64,000 bases of DNA from Solenopsis invicta. Its lineage: Eukaryota > Arthropoda > Insecta > Hymenoptera > Formicidae. Shown here piece by piece: positions 32,748 through 45,134 of the stretch. The notes beneath the pieces were generated by a model. That model ran no database searches, was not told where the DNA came from, and was given only the letters and a program-made list of their open reading frames with translations. Where the stretch lies: contig NC_052679.1 in the NCBI RefSeq assembly GCF_016802725.1, positions 12,753,463 through 12,817,462 of the forward strand. Reading direction: 5' to 3'. The position numbers were made by a program, and so were the translations under genes. Position 1 is the stretch's first letter. Every line of letters starts with the position of its first letter.

Positions 32748-33279
32748 CAAGTATGTCAACTATGAATACAGAAACTGCTGCTCAATGTGAAGTCATCACT
32801 CAAACTCCAAAAAAAACAATTAGGTACATAGGTGACATTTCTGAAAATGTGGAAAATATATCACCAAGAACCATTCTTAAATTAGTAAATATGTATAAGA
32901 AGTCTTCCGAAAAAAAGACAAAATAATAAATAGATTGAGAGTACAGCATTATCGCCAGAAAAAGAAAATTAAAAGCCTAGAGGATTTATTATTAGAACTT
33001 CGTTCAAAGAGTCTCCTTTCTCCGACTTCATCAGATATTATACAGGTATAGATATAAAACAGTAAAAACACGTATTTGTGTAATTACTTATACATGTAAT
33101 TATGATACATACATATTTCTACTACATTTATAATTATTTATACATAATTCGCACTTAGCAATCGTGTGAAAGTGAGAAGAAGTTTATTATAAAAATGTAT
33201 AGTATATAGAAAATAAATAATAAATATGTATTATATATTATAAATATATATAGTATGTACTATACATTTATTATATATA

Positions 33280-34474
33280 TGTAACGTTACGCCTTTCCGC
33301 CGCCGAACGCAACGCGTAAGAGCAAACACGCGCGCGCGTTCAGCTAAGCATGCCGCGATCACGCGCTGCCATGCGTGCCGCGCGCCGCGCTCGGCAAGCA
33401 TCCCTACTCCGGCCGGCCCCACCACGCGCGCTGACTAGTACATACGACCGCGCGGACTGCTATATAAGCCGGCAGCGAGCAGCCGAGATCAGATCACTCC
33501 GAGCCACCGATCTCAAACCTACTCCGCTCCTGCGCCGGGTATTCTCGACGCTCCTTAGCTTGGGCATTCTCAAGCACTTCCCCGGAACGGGCATTCTCGT
33601 TCTAACTTTCTCGCGACGGGAATACTCGTCGGTCCTAACGGCTGGGAATACTCGGCCAATCCCATCCTCCGTTCCGCGACGGGAATACTCGTCGTTTCCG
33701 CGGCTGGGTATTCTCGGCCAACAGGAACCGTCCGTCCCGCAATTCCGTTCTCGGGGATTCTCGAGACCCGCACCACCGTCGGGGATGCCCGACACCGTTC
33801 TCAGGCTCATTCCGCAAACCTGTTCCCTACGGGGTGACAACACCCCGCAGGGAGAGACCGCTTAGGTCTCTACCGTCGACCGCACTCGCGTATCGCGACT
33901 GTCCGCCGCGCGGGCCAATAGCGGCCCGTTTAACTGTACGAAAAGTTAGCCGCTTCGCGGCCCTCCGATCATTACTTCCGAGCGCTTGGCGCACAATTCC
34001 TGTCCGTTCGTTACGGAGTTTCTGGAATCCGCTCCGTTTAAATAGTAAGTACGCCGCGAATACATCGTGACCGTTCTCTTAGTTTCACGCGGGCCGACGA
34101 CCGCGCAATTAAGCACTCCCGTGCCGTACTATCAATCGCGGAGTTCCTAAGATACGTACTCCTAAGTGTTTTAGATATTAAGTGTACCGCGAATATATTG
34201 TGACCGATCTCTTGATGTCACGCGGGCCGACGACCGCGCAATTAAGTGCCGCAATACTATTCGAGTAGTTCAGTATTACCCGATAACAATATCGGATCTG
34301 TATCGTTTCATTTTGTACTAAAGCATAGCCAAATATATTTAACCTCTTTCGTTTTCACTACCAAACCACGGCGTTATCATTGAATACGAACCCGGACACC
34401 CGGCGAGCACATCCGAGCATCCTGTCCTGAACCTAAAATCCCGTAACCGACACCGAGAAAGTACCAGCGTTACA
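33280..34474. mobile_element. Solo LTR, GC-rich, in an intron of P-like copy 1
   Basis: Starts TGTAACG and ends CGTTACA, flanked by TATA on both sides. Copy 2 of the P-like element has the plain site with one TATA run, so the insertion is 1,195 bp plus a 4-bp duplication. It is far richer in G and C than its surroundings and has a TATA box at 33461. No primer-binding site or gag/pol is next to it, so it fits an LTR left by recombination. TATA targets and 4-bp duplications are known for the gypsy 17.6/297 group; family membership is inference. Frames on both strands inside (GGGAATACTCG repeats) are not genes. Confidence 0.75.
33461..33468 (+). promoter_or_regulatory. TATA box of the solo LTR
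   Basis: TATATAAG, preceded by a GC-rich region. A start site about 25-30 bp downstream (AGATCAGATCACTC) is plausible. This sets the LTR orientation as plus. Confidence 0.45.
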
Positions 34475-34637
34475 TATATAATAAACATTTTCTGAATTTC
34501 ACAATTACTAAATGTAAATTATGTATAAATAATTAAAAATGTAGTGCAAATATGTGTGTGTAATAATAAATATTGTATAAATAAGTACACAAAATACGTG
34601 TTTTCATTATACATTAAAATATATGCTATAGTATATG

Positions 34638-34673
<36 letters not shown>

Positions 34674-35053
34674 TTATTTATTTATTTCTATATTTACATG
34701 GATGTTATATAATATTATAATTATATTATATACAATGCCATAGTATATAAGATAATTATGAAAATAAATTGTACATACTTAAATCATTCGATTTTTCTAT
34801 TATTATATTGAATTTGTGTATATATTAATTTACAATAAGTTTATCTGTAACTGTACTCATAAACGTACGTATAATATATAATTATATATTATAATTATTT
34901 TAATTATTGCATATGAATGTTGTGAATGTACATGTATGTTATTACTAATTATAATAAAATATATTAAAAATATATTACCTAGATTCTTCAATTTATGTAA
35001 AAAAAATGTTACATGAATGCCACTATTATTTTCACTTTATTTTTGTACAATAG
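34475..35053 (+). other. Rest of P-like intron 3
   Basis: AT-rich, with a TA dinucleotide run (about 34640-34668) and TTTA repeats. The same intron in copy 2 (49080-49884) matches it in reverse. Confidence 0.6.
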
Positions 35054-37470
35054 GCTATTGTAGACGAACGCACGATAATAGGGCACATTACACAAGGAAA
35101 GATTAAAGGAAAATATTCTCCGCAATTAAGGGTATTTGCTTTAACCGTAAACTTTTATAGTCCCAAAGCTTATAATTATATTCGTAACGTTTTTCAAAAT
35201 AAACTGCCGGCACCATCAACAATTCGATCTTGGTATATCTACACTAAAGGATCACCTGGTTTCACCAAAGAAGCTGTAGAAATCTTAAAAAGAAGAAGTA
35301 AAGCTGCTGGCGGAAAAAAATTATATATTTGTTTAACAATGGATAAAATGGCTATTAGAAAGCAGGTCCAATGGAATAAAACCGAGAAAAGATTTATTGC
35401 ATACGTCGATTATGGACTTGTTATAGAAGATCCAGAAGATTTACCTCTGGCTAAAGAAGCTTTGGTATACCTTTTAACCTGTATAAATCAGCGATGGAAA
35501 ATACCTGTGGCTTATTTTTTTGTAGCTGGCTTAACGGCTGAAGAACGAGCCGAACTTACCAAAACTGTTTTAGAGTTTATAGCACCATCTGGAGTTGAAG
35601 TTATTGTATTAACCTTTGATGGACTTGCGGCAAACATCTCTATGTGCAAACAATTAGGAGCAGATATTTTTAATGACAAAGCCTTTTTTAAACATCCAAC
35701 AAATGGACACAATATTTCCATATTTCTAGATGCTACTCACATGTTAAAGTTAATAAGAAATGCATTTGCATCAAAGCGCATATTACAGGATGCACATGGT
35801 CATGTAATTAATTTTAAATTTATTAAAAATTTAATACAATTGCAAGAAGCTGGATGTTTTCATCTAGCAAATAAACTTAATAAAAAACATTTGCAGTGGA
35901 CAAAAAATAAAATGAATGTAAAGTTAGCTGCTCAAACGCTCAGCGAAAGTTGTTCAATAGCTTTAGAGCAATTGCTAGATGATAAACATCCAGATTTCAT
36001 TGGCTGTGCTGCAACTGCAAAATTTTGTCGAATGTGCAATAATGTTTTTGACTGTCTAAATTCAAGGAATATATTTGCTACTAATTTTAAAAAACCTTTA
36101 AATTTAAATACCGCTGCAACAATTTTTGATCTTTTTACGAAAGCCATTTACTATTTTTCTAATATCAAATTAAATGGAAGTTTAATAACAACAAAAGTAA
36201 AAACTGGATTCCTTGGATTTATAATAAATATGAAGAATTTAAAAAATATGTTTCATGAGTACGTAGAGACTGGTTATTTGCAATACATCCTCTCCTATAA
36301 ATTATCGCAAGATCATTTAGAGATTTTCTTCTCGTGCATACGATCTATGGGAGGATATAATAACAACCCAAACTGCATGCAATTTTCAGCAGCATACAAA
36401 CGGTTATTCAATCACAATGAAATTAAATCTTCAGCACAGGCAAATTGTATTGCACTTGATAATACAAGTATTTTTAATGATATCGTCGACAAAATTGAGT
36501 ATGACACAAGATGAAGAGACTGTTCAAAACGAAGAATTTAATGTAATCGTCGATGATATTCCTCTAGAAGATATTAATTTTAGTTTACACCACACTGTGT
36601 TATATATTGCAGGCTTCGTCGAATTTTAAAAAAATTAAAATGTGATACATGTTTTCAACTCTTTAATAAGTGTGATCAAGTTGATTCCCAATTTATAAAG
36701 AAAAAGAGCTGTGGTTTTCTGCAATATCCAAGAATTGACACCTACAAAATAGTAACTATATGTGAAAAAATTTTTAATTTTTTTAAATTAGAAAATAAAT
36801 TAAAAATGAAAAATCTAATCCCTACAATGCTACAAGAAACATTAAGAAATCTAAGATTAGATACATTATTTATTAACTTTGATTGACATATTAAAGATCT
36901 TGAAATATTAGACAATCATAAATATGTAATAATAAAATTAATTATTACGTATTATTTTAACGTTAAATTAACTTATGAAGGTAAAATAATTACGTTGAAT
37001 GAACACAAAGACTTCATAAGACGTAATTTAATTAAAACTGTTATTTTCAGCGGGCAGTAATTTATACTGTACACTTTCTTACCCGAAAATGTCGATCTCT
37101 AATGAGGCTTTCTTTTATTTATACGACATTATTTATTTGTTTTTATTTTTAATTCCTTTTTATTTTTTGCTTTATATATTTTATTATTATTATTATATAT
37201 AAATATTGATTATATAATTTTTTTAAATACATCTTTAATAATAAAATGTGTATATTTTATATTTATTACCTTTTAATTTAGTTAAATTAATTCTTATTTT
37301 ACAGAAATATAATCGCATATTTTGGAGTGAACGTATAAATTCAAAGCGATATATTGTATTCCGTCTCTTTCTTTTCTGATCTTCTACTATTGCTGTCTCG
37401 CTTTTTTGTTTCACATTTCTGCCACTTAGGACATGGAAGCGTTGCAGATCTTTCTTACACGAAAACATAG

Positions 37471-37570
37471 NNNNNNNNNNNNNNNNNNNNNNNNNNNNNN
37501 NNNNNNNNNNNNNNNNNNNNNNNNNNNNNNNNNNNNNNNNNNNNNNNNNNNNNNNNNNNNNNNNNNNNNN
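37471..37570. other. Assembly gap, 100 N
   Basis: Exactly 100 N, the usual size for a gap of unknown length. It falls where the last bases of P-like copy 1 and the second half of its host MITE should be. Confidence 1.
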
Positions 37571-37620
37571 CCTTTTTTTGCATAACATTATCAAAGTAAC
37601 ATTTATGTTTTCTATTTTAG

Positions 37621-37957
37621 TGACAATGAAAGTAATATGGACTTCAAAGTCATAGCCGAAGATTTTCCCCTTCCCGTCATCCACGAAAATGTACATGCAG
37701 TCTTCCGAGTTACTCGTCAGCCCTGATGATCCATCGAATATACAGGAATGTATGATAGATGTAGAATCACCAGGGTCGATTTAGAAGGTAAGAACAACAT
37801 TGAACGATTACTGATGATAGTAATTTGCTATCTTAATGTGCCACGAAATTCTTGGTATATACAATAAACAATAATGTTTTGTTTTATTATTACAGTAATT
37901 GAAGGCTGGAGGAAACATGCAATGTGTCGAACGCCACCAAAAACAAGAAAAAAATGA
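37621..37957 (+). pseudogene. Possible decayed 3' exons of an unknown gene
   Basis: After a TCTATTTTAG acceptor, a frame reads DNESNMDFKVIAEDFPLPV and stops at TGATGA; a parallel frame has SSELLVSPDDPSNIQEC. A GTAAGA donor at 37788 and a TTATTACAG acceptor at 37895 join in phase to IEGWRKHAMCRTPPKTRKK and a stop at 37957. The mixture of frames suggests one frameshift. No family recognised. Confidence 0.3.
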
Positions 37958-38699
37958 AAAAAATCAAATAGAACTTTTAGCTCTTAGCTTTTTAACTTTT
38001 GAAATGTATAAAATAATAAATAATTATGTGTATCTAAAAACTGTATAATATAAGAATTGTGTATAATAAATTATTATATTTATCATGAAACCTGCATAAA
38101 AAATAATGACTTATTTCTACACATTTTGTCGGTAGAGATTGTCTTAGTCAGTTCATTCAAAAACAGCAACATGTACCCCAAGCATAAAATCAATGAATAT
38201 TATTTTATTTTATTTTATTTAACTATCTCAACAATTTTTTCTTTTCATTCTTAATGAAACAATATCTTCAATTTTCAATAATTTCTTATTTACAAAAAAT
38301 TGATATTCTGTAACGATTTGTGGACTTAATAATTCTATTTATTTCTTGTTTTGGAAAAAATTCTTGTATATCAATGATTGTTTTTAAAATTTTTAAGAAC
38401 TTTATTTTTTATTATTAAAATTATCGTAAAATTTATTACGATTTTTATATTTGTAGTGTTATTTCAAATATTATTTTATTATTAAATACTATTAATCTTT
38501 ATATTTTACACAAACTGTTTAATTTTTATTAATTTTTTACAATGAGCGCAGTTAGTCTTTCGTGTCGTGTTGTATTTAATAACATTTATTTACAGCGGTA
38601 ACTATCTACAAGAAAAGAGACAGAGTGAAAATAGAAAACGTCCGACAAAGACAGTTATATCAGGTGTACAGACTTTAGAAAGTGAAATACTTCAACTTT
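37958..38699. other. AT-rich spacer
   Basis: No recognisable motif. GATTTGT... frames are short. The end (38540-38700) becomes more mixed in base content before the P-like end fragment. Confidence 0.3.
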
Positions 38700-38806
38700 T
38701 CACAGTTGGCAACCCTCTGGAATAAGAGGCAGAAAAACGACAGAGAGCGCAGATTTTAGAGAAAGAAGGCTGCAAATTGAGCACACCATGCTATCCCTTC
38801 CACCAT
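38700..38806. repeat. Right-end fragment of the CATGGTGGAAG family
   Basis: CACAGTTGGCAACC through GAGCACACCATGCTATCCCT and TCCACCATG matches the right end of the elements at 43797-45134 and 38863-53081. The left part is absent. Confidence 0.5.
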
Positions 38807-39490
38807 GGTATAGGAGCACGTAAGCAATCTCGTAAGAAAAAACGTATCGTCTGCGGCAGGCTCAGGGTGATGGCAGAGAACGAGACGTAACTGACGTGAC
38901 GTGACGTGACGTGACGTTGAGTAAGGCAGAGAAAAGCCGTAAAGACGTACGACGTGTTGTGTTGAATGTCTGATGATCTATTAAGTGCGCGGAGAGACGA
39001 GGTGGGTAATATTAATATATTAACTTAATAATTTATAACTAAATATGGTCTGGAATAAAATAACAGATTTTATTCATAACTATAATAATTTGTTTCCATT
39101 TCTTTGATCAAATAGTTAAAATAGAGTAATAATTTTTATTTTAGGTTAATCCACATTTTTCCCTGCTATATATACTACAATTATTACAAACGTACATGTT
39201 TTTCTCGATTGACGAGTTTTGTATCTTAAAAATATTCCACTACTTTGATGCAGAATAGTATTGCATTAGAATAACCTACATGCAGCGAGCGAACTACATC
39301 AACTACAACTTACTCATTAAGCTATCTCTGTACAGTTGCATTTTTTTCGGTCTCCCAATCTTATTTAGTAAGTTTGATTTACAAAATTTATTTTTATTAT
39401 TTTAGCTTTGTATTTTTATTATTATGCTAATTTATAGTTTGCTTTTTCAGTAGAATATTTAGTTATTGTGAAAGTGATACAAGAACAAAA

Positions 39491-40421
39491 ATGTCGGATC
39501 ATTCACAATATTGCCAAATTTATAATGATTCACTTGAAACGAGCACAGATGACAAGCAAGATAATTGCGATCCTGTGTTTATTAATGTTGAAGAAAAGCA
39601 AGGCGATGAACTTCTGATCGAACTATACCGAGAGCGAGTATTTCTATATGATAAAAGTAACGCCAATTATAAAAACTTTTTGATGAAAGAAAATGCTTGG
39701 ATAGAAATATCCAAAATAATGACTGAAACTAATTGTGGTAATAAATTATACTTACTATATGTATAATTACTTAGATAAAAAGGTAATTAGATAAATAATG
39801 GTATAATGTATTTTAATCTAAAACTTTTACTGTTCAGGTGACATGTATACTCCATCCTATTGTCAAAAAAGGTGCGTCTCATTAAGGGACCAATATAACA
39901 GAGAGAAAAGAAAGCTAGAAATTCAATCTAAAAGTGGAAGTGGTGCAAGTAAAGCTAGTCAATTTCCTTTCTTTTCGCAGTTAGCATTCTTGGATCGCGT
40001 AATTAAAAGACGAAGGTAAAATAACTCATTAAATTATTTGTTTAAATATATCCACTCTTACGTATTTTATATGCTTGTTTCCAGAAGCTACACAAATTGC
40101 ACAATATCTGAACCAGTAATTAATGAAGATGATGACTTGTTACAAAGTGTTGCAAGTTCATCGAACAGCGAAAAAAAAAATGTAAATAAGCAGCATATTG
40201 ATAACAAGAAATATTTTAATAAAGAAAATGTTGCACCAAAACACAAGAAGTGGAAAGTCGACGAAACAAAGGAGTTAGAGCAATCATTAGTTCAAATGAC
40301 CCAAAGAATTTCATCATATATGGAAAACAAGTCTTCAACGGCAGATAACGCTTTTATGGACTTTATAAAAGTACAATTTAGCACTATTCCAGAAAAAGAA
40401 AAAATGCAAGACGAAAGATGA
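39491..40421 (+). CDS. MADF-type DNA-binding protein of the Harbinger element
   Basis: Three exons (39491-39737, 39838-40015, 40085-40421) with GT-AG borders and matching phases give an open 253-residue protein. The MADF (Myb/SANT-like) domain covers about 35-125: DELLIELYRERVFLYDKS, AWIEISKIMT, YCQKRCVSLRDQYNREKRKL, FFSQLAFLDRVI. A Ser/Asn/Lys-rich linker follows and a C-terminal helix (FMDFIKVQFSTI) that recalls the BESS protein-interaction motif. In Harbinger elements this second protein binds the element ends and helps bring the nuclease into the nucleus. The start is the first ATG after the terminal repeat. Nothing breaks the frame, unlike the nuclease gene. It could also be domesticated. 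Confidence 0.75.
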
Positions 40422-41331
40422 TTATGGATGCTCTTACGATGCCATTATCAGAACAATAAGGATCATTTAATTTAAGAAATCTATATAGGGTGTAACTGGA
40501 AAAACATACATGGAGTATACCACGAGATACAGGCTAAGAATTCAAATCGAAGAGTCTCTCGCTATTTTTTGATCTGGAGTTTCTGTTCATAGTTATACAG
40601 TATTAAAATTTGCTAATCATCTTCCGTTTATAGACGGCTTATTTACAAATTTTAAAACTGCATAACTACGAACAAAGGTTCAGATCAAAAAGTAATTCAA
40701 GATTTTTGACTTGGATTTCTGTCCTATATCTCGTAGCATCCTTCATGTATGTTTTCTTAGTTACACCGTCTATATATTATGTTGACAGCACAAATATAAA
40801 CATTAATTTCCTTTTTTTGTTATAAAGATATAACATTATGTTTCGAAGTTTTTATTAGAGAAGGAAGATGATCAAAGATATACTTACTATGCCATTATTA
40901 GAACAATAAGGATTATATATTTTAAGAAAACTTATCTTAAAAGTGCAAATAGACATTGTTTTTTTTGTTGTAAATATATAACATTTTGTTTAATTTTGAA
41001 GATTTTATGAAAAAAGAAAGATGGTTATAGATACTCTTACTATGCCATTATTAAAATAAGAATTATATATTTTAAGAAATCTTTACATACATTGTAATTG
41101 TGACAGTACAAATAGGTATTATTATTTTTTTATTGTAAAGATATAACATTTATATTTTATTTTAAAATTTTTATGAAACAAAATAATTACTAGTTTATTT
41201 AAAAAATTATATCAAACAGTATTTGTGTCTGTGATGTATTATACTCTTTTGAGTATAATTGACTGAGTATAAATGTATAATTTTAATAGTTTTGTAAGAC
41301 ATATCATAAAAATAAAATTAAAAAAAAAAAT

Positions 41332-42870
41332 TTATTCGTCTGCATGTACACCTCTTTGAACATAGTCATGTTGCCATTCCACTTGTCCAACTTCAGAAAT
41401 AAAATAATCACTCAAAATATTTCTTTGAATTTCGGCAGTTTGTACGTTATCTTCTTGAAGATTATTTGGTATATTGATCCAGGGTGAATTCTAAATATTA
41501 TTAATTAAAAATTAATTGAAGGATTAAATTATTATACTTTTATTTAGTTCTAAATTGTTTTTTTTTCTTACTTGGTTTTCAGTATTATCAGAAATTTGTT
41601 CTTGACTATACATTTTAGTTCCACTGCGTTGCTCCTCTTTCAGTATATAATTGTGTAGACAAACTGAAGCTGTTACAATTACATCAGCGGTTTCTGGTAG
41701 CATACTAATAGCTGTGTGGAATATTCTCCATTTATTCGAAAAAATTCCAAAAGCACTTTCAACTGTTCTTCGTGCTCTAGAAAGTCTATAATTAAAAATT
41801 TTTTTTTATATGTCAAGTTCGTACTAGAATAAGGTTTCATAATTCTTTTTGATAATTTAAAAGCATCATCGGCTACAAAGTAAGTGTACGTTTTTAAATT
41901 GCTATTAGGAAGGTTTATAGGTTCTTCTGGTAAATTTAATCTATTATTTTCTAAGTTTTTTCCTATATCACAGTTATTGAAAATGCCTCCGTCACTAGTT
42001 CCTATAAAATATATAATAATATAGTATGTACATAATATTGAATTTTTGTTATTGCTTACCTCCAAATGCTCCAATATCAACTAATGTAAATCTGTATAAA
42101 TGATCAGATACTGCCAATAAAACCACACTATAAAATTTTTATAATTAAAATACAAGCTTCCAGAGTTTGGAGGACAGCGTAATCTAATATGTTTGCCATC
42201 TATGGAACCCGCACAATTTGGAATGTTCCATCTCTTCCAATATCCATGAAAACATATTCTCCAATCTTCTTTTGTAGGTGGAGAAAGATATAATGCTTCC
42301 AAAATCTTAATCAAAATATTACAAACTTCTTTTACCACTTCTCTTACTGTGGATTCACCAACTCTAAATGCCAAAGCTACAGTCAATGGTAAATCGCCTG
42401 TGGCAAGATATCTAAAAAGAATATAATTAATATGTAAAAATATACTACAAATTTATATTAAAATTACTATGATTAAAGTACATTTACATTAATTACATAG
42501 TATGAATGAGTTGCCGCATCTAAGCATGCACTATCGTACTTTTATTTTATAAATACCTTAGAGTTATTAAAAGTCGTAGTTCTGGTATTAAAGCACGAGA
42601 GCTTTTCTTTATCAAATATGGTTCTGTCATTTGTACTAATTGCTGAAAATGTGCCAATGTCATTCTAGTATAACGATAAAATAATGCAGGATCATCTTTT
42701 AGTTTTTGAAATAAGTTATTATAATCTCCATATTGAATCCTCATTGTATTAATAGGACTCACAAGCCATCGCCTATTTAACCATCTAATTTGTTTTCTTT
42801 TACGTCTTAACAAAACATATGTAATTATCCAATTCATTACCAGAATTATAAATTCACTATCACTGTTCAT
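41332..42870 (-). pseudogene. PIF/Harbinger nuclease (transposase), two frameshifts
   Basis: Four exons: 42870-42557, 42411-42060, 42001-41572 and 41490-41332, all with GT-AG borders. Exon 1 has RRWLVSPINTMRIQYGDYNN and the helix-turn-helix start. Exon 2 has the first catalytic Asp in NCAGSIDGKHIRL; exon 3 has TSDGGIF (second Asp) and YTYFVADDAFKLSKRIMKPY, then in a shifted frame the RLSRARRTVESAFGIF block with the Glu, and the HNYIL block. Exon 4 gives the tail VEWQHDYVQRG. One base is missing in a T run near the end of exon 2 and another in the A run of exon 3, so the protein is broken. Length is normal for the family. Convergent to the MAD​F gene. Confidence 0.8.
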
Positions 42871-43796
42871 TTTTTTTATTAGTTATAAGCATATTGTAAG
42901 CATTGAAAAGGAATAACATTTCTTAATTACTTATTAATTAATTAAATCATATTTTACCTACAATGTTACAAGAAATATGTTATCTTTATATCTTTATGTA
43001 CATTTCAATAGAAATAAACCTCTATAAATAATTTTGGTTTATATATAGACTTTAATCAATATATTTACATAATTATGCATACTTTACTTAATAATTATTC
43101 TACCTATCTGTGTTCGTTACAGGTGAATCATCAAAATTTGACAATACGTGAATGATCCAACATTTTTATTCTTGTATCACTTTCAAAATAACTAAATATT
43201 CTACTGAAAAAGCAAACTATAAATTAGCATAATAATAAAAATACAAAGCTAAAATAATAAAAATAAATTTTGTAAATCAAACTTACTAAATAAGATTGGG
43301 AGACCGAAAAAAAATGCAACTGTACAGAGATAGCTTAATGAGTAAGTTGTAGTTGATGTAGTTCGCTCGCTGCATGTAGGTTATTCTAATGCAATACTAT
43401 TCTGCATCAAAGTAGTGGAATATTTTTAAGATACAAAACTCGTCAATCGAGAAAAACATGTACGTTTGTAATAATTGTAGTATATATAGCAGGGAAAAAT
43501 GTGGATTAACCTAAAATAAAAATTATTACTCTATTTTAACTATTTGATCAAAGAAATGGAAACAAATTATTATAGTTATGAATAAAATCTGTTATTTTAT
43601 TCCAGACCATATTTAGTTATAAATTATTAAGTTAATATATTAATATTACCCACCTCGTCTCTCCGCGCACTTAATAGATCATCAGACATTCAACACAACA
43701 CGTCGTACGTCTTTACGGCTTTTCTCTGCCTTACTCAACCTCAACGTCACGTCACGTCACGTCACGTCAGTTACGTCTCGTTCTCTGCCATCAGCC

Positions 43797-45134
43797 CATG
43801 GTGGAAGGGATAGCATGGTGTGTGCAGTTCGGCTAAACCACGCCCACTTTTGCTCTGCAAGGGTTATAGTTAATAAGACAGCCAACTGTGAAAAGTAAAA
43901 TTATTTAGTGTCAGCCTGTTGGTATGCTGGATCTACCTTCTTTGTTTCACACATGTTAGTTTCTCTTTCTATCCTTGTATGTATATTTTCATGGCTCGAT
44001 TTACATACGTCAGAAGGAAGGTGTGATTTGCATGTAAGTGATATTTTTTAATATTTTACAATTGAACAAGTTTGTTGTTATATCAAAATTAAATATTAAA
44101 TTGGAAAAACTTAATAATAAGACAAGCAAATACAGTTATTTTTGTTCAGTTAAATTCTGAGCGTCCTCATTATTGTATAGATTTTTAGCAATAAAAAGTA
44201 AATAGGTAAAAATTAAATAAGTAAATAAATAAATAAATAAAAAATAAAAAACAATAAAATTAAACCTAAAAAACATATAAAAATATAATAATACGAAAAA
44301 TTTTGTAGTTATTAAAAAAATAAATATATATTAACAATAGACACCATAAAGCAGATATGGATGGGGCGCGTGTATAGCAATATAGATATTTTTAGTTTAT
44401 TTCTGAAAAATGTGTCTTCGAACTATAACTTCACCATACATGTTTGAATTTGTTGTTAAATATGCTATAAGTTTTGATATAAAGTAAATTTTAAATTTTT
44501 CAGAAATTTAGAAGAGAAGGAAAATTTCGAGAAAAATAACATTTAAAAAAATCTAAACAAAGTGTTATAAAATACATAGAAATATATAAAACTTTTATTT
44601 AAAACTTTTTTTTATATTTTTTACCATTTCGATGGTATTGCTTAAGTATTAAGATTTTTTAATTCAGAAATTAAAAAATCAATTTATTTCAAGAGTGTGT
44701 TTTATCCTCTTGACAATCATATGGGCCCGTTGTTATACATATAAAAATACGTGTCCCACATTTTTATCTGTATTACAACATATTAAAAGCTTGTCAATTT
44801 CTTACACACTCTTACGCTGTTTCCTATTTCTTTCACACGTGTTCTTACGATGAAAAGGAAATGGAGGAAACTAACCGAATGAACCGAATCTTCGGTCAAA
44901 AATTAGTGTAACACTTCACGTGCATAACTGTTCCCGATAGAAAGAGAAGCAGATACTTGAATAAGTGCATGAAACAAGGATAGATGACTCAGCATACCAA
45001 CAGGCTGACGCTAAATAATTTTGCTTTTCACAGTTGGCTGTCTTATTAACTATAACCCACCGATAGACGAAGAGGGCAAATTTTTAGAGAGAGACACGCG
45101 CGAACTGCACACACCATGTTATCCTTCCACCATG
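43797..45134. mobile_element. CATGGTGGAAG element B, 1.34 kb
   Basis: Starts CATGGTGGAAGGGATAGCAT and ends ATGTTATCCTTCCACCATG, with CATCAGCC duplicated at 43789-43796 and 45135-45142. The target was the right end of the Harbinger element. Inside: CGGCTAAACCACGCC and its relatives near the left end, then AT-rich non-coding DNA. It aligns along its whole length with element C (45144-46446 and on). Confidence 0.85.

Larger units (their letters stand above)
30823..37060 (+). pseudogene. P-element-type THAP transposase, copy 1
   Basis: Exons: 30823-30908, 31108-31554, 31664-33045 (interrupted by the element at 31721-32747) and 35054-37060, with GT-AG borders. Exons 1-2 encode a THAP zinc domain (Cys5, Cys10, ICSLHF, SVPTIF). 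Exon 3 holds a Leu/Lys/Arg coiled coil (HYRQKKKIKSLEDLLLELRS). Exon 4 is the RNase H-like P transposase core: FALTVNFYSPKAYNYI, the contiguous 391-codon frame 35339-36514 with MDKMAIRK, the DATHMLKLIRN motif and a GTP-binding-type insert, then HHTVLYIAGF and a C-rich tail. Shared lesions with copy 2: a one-base loss in an A run in exon 3, a one-base loss after YIAGF, and a TGA near 36885. Not translatable in full. Confidence 0.85.
30054..37470 (+). mobile_element. P-like transposon, copy 1 (3' end lost in gap)
   Basis: Begins with CTTTGACTATATAAATATGG, the same terminal repeat that bounds copy 2 at both ends. It carries a four-exon THAP-transposase pseudogene (30823-37060). The left target octamer is GCGCGAAC. 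Its own load of later insertions (30094-30450, 30583-30812, 31721-32747, 33280-34474) is absent from copy 2. The last about 45 bp before the 3' end are missing because the assembly gap starts at 37471. Confidence 0.85.
38865..43796. mobile_element. PIF/Harbinger transposon with two genes
   Basis: Ends GGGTGATGGCAGAGAACGAG and the inverse of GGCTGATGGCAGAGAACGAG, inside inverted repeats of about 600 bp that include repeated ACGTG units. The 3-bp target is TCA (38862-38864, and 45143-45145 beyond copy B). It carries the usual pair for this superfamily: a DNA-binding MADF protein gene (plus strand) and a nuclease gene (minus strand), converging. The inverted repeats reach up to the first codon of the MADF gene on one side. 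Confidence 0.9.

Noticed and set aside
33350..34070. Long frames on both strands in the GC-rich block
   Set aside because: Low stop frequency from high GC plus GGGAATACTCG repeats; the block behaves as a solo LTR with a confirmed empty site.
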